Assembly: GCF_007743815.1 (NCBI RefSeq)
Contig: NZ_CP036265.1
Span: forward strand, 1,576,501 to 1,640,500
DNA from: Alienimonas californiensis
GTDB lineage: Bacteria > Planctomycetota > Planctomycetia > Planctomycetales > Planctomycetaceae
DNA: 64,000 nt
Reading direction: 5' to 3'
Position 1 is the stretch's first letter. Each line of letters begins with the position of its first letter. The translations under genes were made by a program, and so were the position numbers. Below are positions 1 through 9,328 of the stretch, in pieces. Below the pieces are notes generated by a model. That model saw nothing but the letters and a program-made list of their open reading frames with translations, made no database searches and was not told where the DNA came from.

Positions 1-1652
<1,652 letters not shown>

Positions 1653-1743
1653 TCACTATCCCGGGAGCGTCCTGAAGACGCGCGCCGCCTATCGGCGACG
1701 GCGAAGCGGGGGGCGTCTTGAGATGCGGGTCTGAAACCGCTTC

Positions 1744-2211
1744 TCAGCCTCCGAACGGCCTTTGGTTCTTGTCTCTTGGGCTCTGATCATTCCCCAAAGC
1801 CGGGTCGGGCGGTTGGGCGGGGTTCGGGCGCTCCGAGGGGGGCTTGCGGAGTTCGCCGTTGAGTTTGAACTTCAACGTCCGCAGCCGGGTTTCCGGCATG
1901 CGGCGCTGCATCTCCGCCAGCAGGCGGTCCTGATGGAAGGAGGCCAGCTCCCCCAGCAACGCGGAGTTCTGCACGCCCACGTGCAACGCCCCGTGCCGCA
2001 CGCCGATCACCCGGGTGCGATCCGCGATCCGGTCCCCGGCCGCGGCCCGCCAGTCCTTCGCCAACTGCGTGCTCTCCCCGGTCGAGGCGACGCCCTTGAT
2101 ACGAATCAGCTCCGCCAACGCCGCCCCGAGCGTCGGCGGCGTGCCGGGGCCGCCCGTCGGACGACCGGGACGGGGCCTGTTGCTCGAACCGACGGGCTTG
2201 CGGGGCGGCAT
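1744..2211 (-). CDS. dciA: DUF721 (DciA-like) replication protein
   Basis: 155 residues from an ATG at 2211. The central segment (about residues 28-120, LAELIRIKGV... then GVRHGALHVGVQNSALLGEL...LRTLKFKLNG) matches the DUF721 fold. In bacteria that lack the DnaC or DnaI loader, this family (DciA) helps load the replicative helicase. The N-terminus is basic and proline-rich and the C-terminus is polar and proline-rich, both probably disordered. The position between dnaN and gyrB is a recurrent setting for DUF721 genes and supports a replication role. The DUF721 assignment is fairly sure; the DciA function is inferred from family and context. Confidence 0.8.
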   Translation of the reverse strand: MPPRKPVGSSNRPRPGRPTGGPGTPPTLGAALAELIRIKGVASTGESTQLAKDWRAAAGDRIADRTRVIGVRHGALHVGVQNSALLGELASFHQDRLLAEMQRRMPETRLRTLKFKLNGELRKPPSERPNPAQPPDPALGNDQSPRDKNQRPFGG

Positions 2212-2252
2212 GGGGTGGTCTTCGCTTGAACGCCGTGACGTCGCCTCATCCT

Positions 2253-2345
2253 ACCAACTCGAAGCGTCCGCGAGGGCCGCGGCGCAGCCGCGGGAAACGC
2301 TCGCCGGGCTGCGCCCGACGCCCTCGCTGACGCTTCGGGTTGGTG
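2253..2345. repeat. Imperfect palindrome of the CCGAAGCGTCAGCGAGGG family
   Basis: The dnaN-dciA spacer carries two inverted arms, 2253-2277 and 2319-2345, around an inner GC-rich stem. The right arm (CCCTCGCTGACGCTTCGGG) is identical to arms of the perfect palindrome at 59394-59477 and to the half copy near 20198. The left arm has a few mismatches. It may form a transcript hairpin within the dnaN - gyrB operon. Confidence 0.75.
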
Positions 2346-2348
2346 GGT

Positions 2349-3518
2349 TCAGCGATCCCGCGACAGCGGCATGATGACGTAGGTGTAGTCGCCGCCGGTG
2401 CGTAGCACGGCGGCGCTGTCCGGGTCGTTCAGGCCGATCGTGAAGGTCGCTTCCGGTTCCAGCACCTTCAAAAAGTCCGCCACGAAGCGGGGGTCGAAGG
2501 TGATCGTGAACGCCTCGCCGTCGTAGGGCACCGGCAGTTCGATCTTGGACGCCCCCACATCGGCGGCCCGGCTGGTCAGGGTCAGGTTGCCGTCCTCGAA
2601 GGTGAAGTCGACGCCGCGGGTCTCGTCGCTGGTCACGATCTGGGCCTGACGGACCGCCGAATAAAACGGCCCGGCGACCATCTCGATCGTGTGCTTGCTC
2701 TCGGCGGGGATGACCTGCCGGTAGCGGGGGAAGCGGCCCTCGACCAGACGGGCGGAGACGACCACGTCGCCGGCTTTGCAGAGCACGTCGTTGTCCCGCA
2801 GGGTGACGAACACTTCGCCGTCGGCGTCGCCCAGCACGCGGTCCAGGATGCCCAGGGCCTTCGCGGGGATCACCGGCCCGTCGGCCGGGCCCGTGCCGGG
2901 GGAGCCGGTCGCGGAGGCGGCGGCTTCCACCACGGCCAGGCGGCGGCTGTCGGTGGCGGCGAAGGTGACGGTCTCCCCGCCGTTCTCGCCGGAACCGACT
3001 TCCACCAGCACGCCGCCCAGGGCGTAGCGGGTGCTCTCGGTGTCCGTGGCGAACAGCGTGCGGCGGATGGCGCCCTTCAGCACGCCCTCGGACAGGGTGT
3101 GGTAGGCGTCCTGCTCGAAGTCGGCGACCGGCGGGAACTCCGCGGGATCTTCGGGGGAGAGGCGGAACTCCGAGTGCCCGGCCCGGATCCAGACGGCGTC
3201 GTTCTCCTCCGGCTCCTCGCCGCCTTTGGCGCCCGGGGCGGGGCCGAGTTCGAGGTGCACGGTGTCGTCGTTGAGTTCCCGCAGGATCTGCTGGACGCGC
3301 TGGGCCGGCAGCAGGGTGGAGCCGGGGCGTTCGACGGTCACGCCGCCCAGTTTGACCCGCACGCCGACCTCGCTGTCGGTGCCGGAGAGCACCGCGGAAT
3401 CGCCCTCGGCGTCGATCCGCACGTTGCGGAGGATCTCCTTGGGGGTGCGGGTGGGCACGGCGGCCCCGACGGTGGTGAACGCCGCGGCGAGGGCGGGGCG
3501 GGCGCAGTGCAGTTTCAT
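2349..3518 (-). CDS. dnaN: DNA polymerase III sliding clamp (beta subunit)
   Basis: Ring-shaped processivity clamp of the replicative polymerase. The ATG at 3518 gives 389 residues, close to the usual 365-390, starting MKLHCARPALAAAFTTVGAAVP. The open frame extends upstream to 3878, but that extension is arginine- and glycine-rich with no clamp similarity, so the internal ATG is preferred. Three repeated clamp domains can be traced. The middle one contains TRYALGGVLVEV and ATDSRRLAVVE, and the last ends YVIMPLSRDR, the typical clamp C-terminus (YVxMP). A glycine-rich insertion follows the first domain (around residue 100, GPAPGAKGGEEPEEND). It is the first gene of the replication cluster on the minus strand; neither dnaA nor recF is adjacent. 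Confidence 0.95.
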   Translation of the reverse strand: MKLHCARPALAAAFTTVGAAVPTRTPKEILRNVRIDAEGDSAVLSGTDSEVGVRVKLGGVTVERPGSTLLPAQRVQQILRELNDDTVHLELGPAPGAKGGEEPEENDAVWIRAGHSEFRLSPEDPAEFPPVADFEQDAYHTLSEGVLKGAIRRTLFATDTESTRYALGGVLVEVGSGENGGETVTFAATDSRRLAVVEAAASATGSPGTGPADGPVIPAKALGILDRVLGDADGEVFVTLRDNDVLCKAGDVVVSARLVEGRFPRYRQVIPAESKHTIEMVAGPFYSAVRQAQIVTSDETRGVDFTFEDGNLTLTSRAADVGASKIELPVPYDGEAFTITFDPRFVADFLKVLEPEATFTIGLNDPDSAAVLRTGGDYTYVIMPLSRDR

Positions 3519-4390
3519 CGGGCAGTTTCGGGCGGAACGAGGGCGCCGGGAACGAGTGACGCGAGCGGCGAGAACGCGGACCGGGGGACGCACGGCGTGC
3601 GCAATGGACGGGGCCTCCAGTTTACGACATCCCAGCCGCCACGGGGCCTCTGGCGGGGGTCGGCGGAGGCGGGATTGCCCAATGTTCGCCCCGGCTTCGC
3701 CCCCTCCCGCACAGCCCGATCCCCGCCCTGACCGGAGTAGTTCGCGTGAAACGGGCGACCTGTTCTCTACCGTTCGGTACGTTACCCGTCGCGCGGTCGG
3801 CCGGCCGCAGGCCGAGCGGCCGCTCCCGCTTCCAAGAATCAGTAGTATTCCTTTACGGGAGCCGCCTCCGCGGTGCACGACGCGACGTCGTCAGCCGTTA
3901 CTTGCCGCCGCCCAAGGGCTTGCGGTCGCGAATCGCCCTCCGGCCGGCGCGAACAACTGGTGGGTTCACGGTGGAGCGGCGGTGGGCAACCGGCGGACGG
4001 CGCGGCTGCCCGTCCACCGCGCCGCCGGCGGCGAAATCGGAGCCTCCGCCGTGCACCGGCCGTCCACCGGTTATTCGCGCCGGTCCGGGGCGGGATTCAG
4101 CCCCCCGGCGCCCGGCGTCGGCGGGGTGCGTTGCTCCCCTCGCCCCCCTTTTGGGGGAGAGGGGTTGGGGGTGAGGGGGCAGCGACGCCCGGACGTCGTT
4201 CAGCGGCCGGCCCTCAGAGTTGGCAGCCCGAGGCGCGAGCCGAGGCGTGCCCACATGGCGCCATCACCCAGCCTCGCTTGCGCTTCGGGCTCACACTTTC
4301 CGAGCGGAGACGCAGGAACCGTGCGTCACCCTCACCCCCGGCCCCTTTCTCTGAAGGGGGAGGGGCCGAACGCGGACTGCGTTCGTCCGC
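3519..4390. other. Long non-coding spacer upstream of dnaN with a composite repeat
   Basis: 872 bp between dnaN and the kaiC-like stop. The part next to dnaN (3519-4130) shows no convincing gene. I looked for TTATNCACA-type DnaA boxes and an AT-rich unwinding region and saw neither, so I do not call an origin. The part next to kaiC is occupied by the dispersed composite repeat at 4136-4367. Confidence 0.7.
4136..4367. repeat. Composite dispersed repeat, copy 1 (full length)
   Basis: It begins with a hairpin CCCCTCGCCCCCC-TTTT-GGGGGAGAGGGG, followed by GGGGGTGAGGGGGC. A middle part holds GGCAGCCCGAGGCGCGAGCCGAGG and CCTCGCTTGCGCTTCGGGCTCAC. It ends with CCCTCACCCCCGGCCCC and a second hairpin. 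The same blocks recur in the same order near 60371 and 63130. Confidence 0.8.
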
Positions 4391-5959
4391 TCAGGGGAGG
4401 ATGTTGCCGATCACCGCGCTCGTCTCGTGGACGGGCTCGCCGACATGCGCGCCGGCGTCGTCGATGGTGAACTGACGGACGTGCTTGTCGTGCTGACTGC
4501 CGCGCATCTTGACGACCGACACGCTGCGGCCGATCTCGTTGTCCTGCTCCAGATAGCGCAGCAGGATGATGGCGTCGGTGAGGGTGGAGATATGAACTCC
4601 GACCTTCTCCGAGCGGCTGACGATGTGGGAACTGGTGACGGTCAGCAGCCCGCAGACCCGTTTGCGTTTCAGGTGGCTGGACAGCGCGATGAGGAACTCG
4701 CGGAAGGCGCGGGGCGTCCCGATGCGGGCCAGGGCGCTGACGCTGTCGACCACAAGGCGCTGGGGCTCGAACAGTTCGATCTGCCGCTGGATCTCGTACA
4801 GGTGCCCTTCGAGGCCGCGATTCTCCGGGTATTCGCACCGGATTTTTAACAGGCCTTGCTCCTCCCAATGGGCGAAGTCGTGGCTCCAGTTGGCGGCGTG
4901 GCGGACCAGTTGAGCCCGGCTTTCTTCAAAGCTGAGGAACAGGCTGCGGTCGCCGGTGCGGCAGCCGTGGGCGGCGAAGGTGGAGGCCAGCAACGTTTTG
5001 CCGCCGCCGGTCGGCCCGCTGATCAGCACGACGGAATCTTGGAACAGCCCGCCGCCGGTCATCCTGTCCAGGCCCGCGTTGCCGAAGGGCGTGCGGTCGG
5101 CGACGCTGCCCTGGGACAGCCGCTCCGTCGACATCGGCAGGACCACGATGCCGTTGTGCAGCCCGCCGGGGGGGGCCGCTTCCCCCCCCGCGGCGATGAT
5201 GAAGGGATACTCGCCGTGGCGGTGGCGGTCCCCCCGGAGTTTGTGCACCTGGACGGTGCGACGGAGGCGCTCGTTCGACAGGGTCTGCCGCAGGATCAGC
5301 ACGCAGTCGGCGACGAAGTCCTCGATCCCGTGCCGGGAGACCGGGCCGTCCTCGTGCAGGCGCTCGGCGGTGATGACGGTGGTGCAGCCCATCTCCCGCA
5401 GGAGGTCCCGCAGGCGCACGATCTCCCGTCGCAGCGCCCCGTGGTCTTCGAACTGGGTGAACAGCCCGCCCAGGGAGTCCAGCGCGACCAGCTTCGCCCC
5501 GCACTGCTGAACCGCGGCCTGAACCTGGAGGATGATCCCGGACAGGTCGTAGTCGCCGATGGGCGTCTGCGCGTGCGGATCGGGGGAGGCGTCGACCAGT
5601 TGCAGCGTGCCGGCCTCCGCCGCCGCCCCGAGATCCCAGCCGAGCGTCCCCACATTGCGGATCAGTTCCTGCGCCTGTTCCTCGAAGGTGACCAGCACCG
5701 CCGGCTCGCCCCGCCGCACGGCGTTCCAGAGAAACTGGGAGACCAGCAGCGTCTTGCCGGAGCCGCTGGAGCCCAGCACCATGGTGGTGCGGCCCCGGGG
5801 CAGCCCGCCCATCAGCACATGGTCCAGCCCCTCCAGCCCCGTGGCCAGACGGGGCAGGCCGGCGTGCCGACCCGCGTCCTCGTCCCGGCCGGCGGCGTCC
5901 TGTGCGGCGGAGGCGTCTTCGCCGGCGGGGCGGGCGTCGCTGGGGAGAGCGTGGGACAT
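4391..5959 (-). CDS. kaiC: KaiC-family two-domain RecA-like ATPase
   Basis: 522 residues with two RecA/KaiC domains in tandem, as in cyanobacterial clock KaiC. P-loops are GSSGSGKT (residues 63-70) and GPTGGGKT (315-322). Paired catalytic glutamates follow in TFEEQ (93-94) and SFEES (345-346). Near the C-terminus, HISTLTDAIILLRYLE keeps adjacent Ser458-Thr459, at the place of the S431/T432 autophosphorylation pair of Synechococcus KaiC, followed by VVKMRGSQHDK. The first 30 residues are polar and variable. It is the last gene of histidine kinase - KaiB-like - KaiC. Family membership is certain; a real clock role is not, because KaiC-like proteins in other bacteria serve stress and signalling functions. 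Confidence 0.9.
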   Translation of the reverse strand: MSHALPSDARPAGEDASAAQDAAGRDEDAGRHAGLPRLATGLEGLDHVLMGGLPRGRTTMVLGSSGSGKTLLVSQFLWNAVRRGEPAVLVTFEEQAQELIRNVGTLGWDLGAAAEAGTLQLVDASPDPHAQTPIGDYDLSGIILQVQAAVQQCGAKLVALDSLGGLFTQFEDHGALRREIVRLRDLLREMGCTTVITAERLHEDGPVSRHGIEDFVADCVLILRQTLSNERLRRTVQVHKLRGDRHRHGEYPFIIAAGGEAAPPGGLHNGIVVLPMSTERLSQGSVADRTPFGNAGLDRMTGGGLFQDSVVLISGPTGGGKTLLASTFAAHGCRTGDRSLFLSFEESRAQLVRHAANWSHDFAHWEEQGLLKIRCEYPENRGLEGHLYEIQRQIELFEPQRLVVDSVSALARIGTPRAFREFLIALSSHLKRKRVCGLLTVTSSHIVSRSEKVGVHISTLTDAIILLRYLEQDNEIGRSVSVVKMRGSQHDKHVRQFTIDDAGAHVGEPVHETSAVIGNILP

Positions 5960-6070
5960 TGTGGACGAAACGCGGGGGCGAGAGGGGAGCCAGGATGCCG
6001 GGCTGGCGTCGAGCGACGGCCGTGTGTGAACCGGGGCGTCGGGGGCGCCGCCGCGGGAGAGGGGGCGGCG

Positions 6071-6532
6071 TTAGGCCGGCGACGGGTCGGTCGTCGGCGC
6101 AACGCCGGAGGGCGCGCCGTCCGCCGAGCGGCTCGCGGCGCTGGTTGGCGGGGCACTGGCGAGCGGGGCGCTGGCTGCCGGGTGAGCCGAGGCTCCGTCG
6201 ACCAGGCGGCAATCATCCCCGACGAGCACCAGGGTGCGGACGCGATCGAAGTCCGTCAGGTCGCCGATCAACCGCACGACCGGGGAGGGTTCCAGGCGGA
6301 TCAGCGTGGGGGTGGCGACGATGCGTTCCCGCCGCGCCGCGATCGGGTCGGCGATGAGGTCGACGATCTCCACCTCCGCCCGATTTCCCAGCGGGCCGAC
6401 GAGGTGCCGCTCCACGTGCTCCCGGGCGCGCCGCGACAGCAGGCTGTTGCCCGTGACGAACAGCTGGAACCGATAGCTCGCCGGCGTCGCCCCGGCGGGC
6501 GCCAATTCTTCGAGGGACGTGGCTTTGGTCAA
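6071..6532 (-). CDS. kaiB: KaiB-like thioredoxin-fold protein
   Basis: 153 residues. The core (about 19-103) follows the KaiB pattern: YRFQLFVTGNSLLSRRA, then VEIVDLIADP, RIVATPTLIRLEPSPVVRLI and GDLTD. KaiB binds the KaiC ring and recruits output kinases in cyanobacteria. The remaining 50 residues are an Ala/Pro/Ser-rich tail absent from classical KaiB (about 100 residues). The start appears to be TTG at 6532, since no in-frame ATG or GTG precedes the conserved core. It lies 111 bp upstream of the KaiC gene and 132 bp downstream of the kinase gene, all on the minus strand, which supports a shared operon. Confidence 0.85.
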   Translation of the reverse strand: MTKATSLEELAPAGATPASYRFQLFVTGNSLLSRRAREHVERHLVGPLGNRAEVEIVDLIADPIAARRERIVATPTLIRLEPSPVVRLIGDLTDFDRVRTLVLVGDDCRLVDGASAHPAASAPLASAPPTSAASRSADGAPSGVAPTTDPSPA

Positions 6533-6664
6533 AGCGGCGGCAGGATGGACGGCCGGATGGGGAGTCGCAGGATAACGAAGCCGACGAACGCGGCACCTCT
6601 CCCGCCCCCGGCGTGAAGGCGTCCTGCCGACGATTTCATCCGGCCCCGGCGAACGCCCCGGGGG

Positions 6665-8908
6665 TCAGAGCGGGGCTTCCCCGAGCACCGCCCGGAGGAG
6701 CTGGTCCGGCGGGCCGTCCTTCACGACGTAGCATTCGGCGCCGGCCTCGAACATTTCCATCTCGCGGTCGTCGGATTCGTGCATCGACAGGGCGATCACG
6801 CGCGTCTGGGGCTGGGCGGCCTTCAGGCGGCGGGTCGCCTCCACGCCGTCCAGGTTCGGCATGTTGACGTCCATCAGGACGACGTCCGGCCGCAGCTCCT
6901 CCGCTTTCCGCAGGGCCTCCTCGCCGTCGACGGCCTCCCCGACGACCTCCACCCCCGCCGCCCGGCCCAGCAGGCCGGACAGGGACATGCGGATGATGCG
7001 GTGGTCGTCGGCCAGCAGGACGCGCACCGGGGCGGCGGACGGCTTGGAACCCGTGGCCGGGGTGGAACCCGTCGCCGGGTTGGTTTCGGAAGGCGAAGGG
7101 GGGGCGAGCATCTCGGTCTGCGAAGCGGGGTCGTGGGGGATCCCGTCGGCATCGGCGGGGGCTGCGGGGGCGTCGGCGGGGGGCGGGTCGGAATCCGCGA
7201 ACAGGGGACGCTGGGCGAATCGCCCCGCGTCCGCCGGGCAGAGCAGCCGCACCGTGGTCCCGCGACCGGCGACGCTTTCGATCTCCATGCGGCCTCCGGC
7301 CAGCCGCAGCCGTTCCGCCAGGCTGAACAGGCCGAACCGATCGGTCGCCGGGTAGTCCGACCCGTCCGCGTCGTCGTCGATCACGGCGTCGGCGTCGGCG
7401 GAGACCGCGGCGTCGGCGGAGATCGCGTCGTCGGCTCCCGAGCCCGGAGCGGCATCGCGGCTCCGGCCGGCGTCCGGGCGGGCGGGGGCGCCCCGGTCCG
7501 GGGCGGCTCCGGCGTGCGGGACGTCCGGGGTCGGGGGGGCCGGGGCGGCGTCGAAGCCGCGTCCCTCGTCCGAGACCGTCAGGCTGAGCATGTCCGGCGA
7601 GTCCGGGCCGGTGCGGACCCGCCGCAGCGACAGCCGGGCGTGATCGACGCCGGCGTGCCGGGCGACGTTGGTGAGCAACTCCACCGCGGCCTGATACAGC
7701 AGGGTGCGACTGTCCTGGGTGGCGGGTTCGGCGTCGTCGTCGCAGTCCACCTCCGCGACCAGCGATCCCGGAATCGGCCCGGCCGGGGCGGAGGGCGCCT
7801 CGTCGGACTCGGCTCCCGGCGGGAGGTCCGGCAACGGCCGGGTCGTCTCGCCCAACCAGCGCAACGCCGCCACCAGGCCCGCCTCGTAGAGCACCAGCGG
7901 GCTCCACAGCCCGGTCAGGTCCTTGCAGAGCTGCACGCTGCGGACCAGCAGGGCGTCGATCTCCGCCAGCGGGCCGCCCTCGGCGTCGTCCTCGGCGGTC
8001 TGGGCGCAGGCGAGGAACATCCGGGCCGCCACCAACAGTTGCAGCATGTCCTCGTGCAGCACGAGGGCGAGGCGGCGGCGTTCGCCGGCCTCGGCCTCCG
8101 CCAATTTGGCGGAGGCGCGCAGCAGCGAATTGACCTTCTCCTTCGACGCCTGCAGCTCCGTCGCCTTGCGGTCCCGCTCCACGATCGCTTGGTCGCGCTC
8201 CGCGATCGCCCGGTCGCGTTCGGCGACGATGCGGTCCAGCTTCAGGCAAGCCTCAGCCGCGGCGGCGATGGCGGCCACGTTGTCGCCGGCGATCGGGATG
8301 GCGTCCTCCAGCCCGTTCCGCCGCACGAGGTTCATGGCGAGGGCCGGATCCCTGGCGTCCACGGGAGCCTCGTCCAAATCCGGGTCGCAGGTGATGATCA
8401 ACGGGACGTTCGGCAGCCGATCGTGGAAGGCGTGCGGCAACTCCATCTCGTCGCTCCACGCCATCCCGTTTCGCACCACCGCGAACTGGAACGGCTTCGC
8501 GTCCCCCGCCCCGGACCACTTTCGGGACGACGGTTGATTCTGGTTCGGGCCGTCCTGGTTCCGGTCCGTTCGCGTCTCGAAGGACGCCGCCCCTTCCGGG
8601 GCCGGGGCGAACCGATCCAGCAGCCGGATCGCCTCCGCCTGGGAGCTGGCGATCTCCAACTTCACGTGCGGGAGCGTGCGCCTCAACTCCGCGGCGGCGA
8701 GGGCCCGGGGCTGCTCCCGGTCGTCCACCAGCAGCGCCCGGGAAATCTGCAGGGACTTTGCGGCGGCGTCGGGGTCCGGACGGGGCAGGGCTCCCGCGTG
8801 AGACGACGGCGCCGTCAGGGGGACGTCGGCGCCCGCGTCCGCAGGCGCTTCTCTCCCGTGGGCGTCCGACCCGCTCCCGGGCGCCGGCGAAGCTGGCGGT
8901 GGCGACAT
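6665..8908 (-). CDS. Hybrid histidine kinase with C-terminal receiver, Kai-operon associated
   Basis: 747 residues from ATG 8908 (an upstream in-frame start adds only a basic leader). The N-terminal part (about 55-215) looks like a degenerate receiver, with LLVDD at 59-63. A heptad-like coiled coil follows (around 225-260, repeated AERD units). The dimerisation helix is of HisKA_3 type, ERRRLALVLHEDMLQLL, with the phospho-acceptor likely His285. The ATPase domain has an N-box (VELLTNVARHAG, Asn414) and SDEGRGFD (Asp447), with a long Pro/Asp-rich insertion before LAERLRLAGGRM. A complete receiver closes the protein (628-747, VLLADDH, phospho-Asp about 680 in LMDVNMPN, Lys in VVKDG). There is no DNA-binding domain. 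It heads the operon with kaiB- and kaiC-like genes, in the role SasA-type kinases have in cyanobacteria. Confidence 0.88.
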   Translation of the reverse strand: MSPPPASPAPGSGSDAHGREAPADAGADVPLTAPSSHAGALPRPDPDAAAKSLQISRALLVDDREQPRALAAAELRRTLPHVKLEIASSQAEAIRLLDRFAPAPEGAASFETRTDRNQDGPNQNQPSSRKWSGAGDAKPFQFAVVRNGMAWSDEMELPHAFHDRLPNVPLIITCDPDLDEAPVDARDPALAMNLVRRNGLEDAIPIAGDNVAAIAAAAEACLKLDRIVAERDRAIAERDQAIVERDRKATELQASKEKVNSLLRASAKLAEAEAGERRRLALVLHEDMLQLLVAARMFLACAQTAEDDAEGGPLAEIDALLVRSVQLCKDLTGLWSPLVLYEAGLVAALRWLGETTRPLPDLPPGAESDEAPSAPAGPIPGSLVAEVDCDDDAEPATQDSRTLLYQAAVELLTNVARHAGVDHARLSLRRVRTGPDSPDMLSLTVSDEGRGFDAAPAPPTPDVPHAGAAPDRGAPARPDAGRSRDAAPGSGADDAISADAAVSADADAVIDDDADGSDYPATDRFGLFSLAERLRLAGGRMEIESVAGRGTTVRLLCPADAGRFAQRPLFADSDPPPADAPAAPADADGIPHDPASQTEMLAPPSPSETNPATGSTPATGSKPSAAPVRVLLADDHRIIRMSLSGLLGRAAGVEVVGEAVDGEEALRKAEELRPDVVLMDVNMPNLDGVEATRRLKAAQPQTRVIALSMHESDDREMEMFEAGAECYVVKDGPPDQLLRAVLGEAPL

Positions 8909-9328
8909 GGACTGGCGGAGCGGGGCGGAAGGCGTTGAGGGGGAGTGTGTGCGGAGTCGGCATCGACGGCAACGGGGGAACCCCGCCCTCAAAGCCGGTT
9001 CATCGCGTGGGGAAATCCCCCCCCGTGAGGCGGCAAGTCATGGGGAATGCCCGGGGGGACCCCGCGAATGCCGGAGCGGGTTGCAGGGGCGAATCCCGGA
9101 ACGGGCCGCGGGGGAGGCCGCGGCCGCGGGGGCGGCGGCGGTCCGGTTGGTTCCGAGCGGCGGGGGCGGTAGCGTGCCGCCCCCGCAGGCCTGCCGGCGG
9201 TCCCCCGTCGCCGGGCTGCCCCCGGGCCGCCCCCGGGCTGCCCGTCTCCCCGCGGGCTTCCGTCCGCGGTCGGACCGCCGTCGGCGTCCGGCCGGCTCGC
9301 CCCTCATCCCCGTCCCGCCGCCCGGTTC
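8909..9328. other. Spacer without recognised gene
   Basis: 420 bp between the divergent kinase operon and the transporter gene. It is very GC-rich and proline/arginine-coding in every frame. It must hold the promoters of both units, but no convincing -35/-10 pair or operator stands out. Confidence 0.5.

Noticed and set aside
2691-3731. Long plus-strand open frame opposite dnaN
   Set aside because: It is the reverse-strand shadow of the well-supported dnaN gene, with low-complexity Gly/Ala/Val composition and no family match.
3519-4135. Possible replication origin upstream of dnaN
   Set aside because: No DnaA-box-like nonamers in a cluster and no AT-rich unwinding stretch were seen; location next to dnaN alone is not enough.
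4856-6616. 586-codon plus-strand open frame
   Set aside because: It covers the kaiC- and kaiB-like genes in antisense; composition is typical of antisense frames in high-GC DNA.
6779-8938. 719-codon plus-strand open frame
   Set aside because: Antisense to the histidine kinase, whose catalytic motifs are all present on the minus strand.
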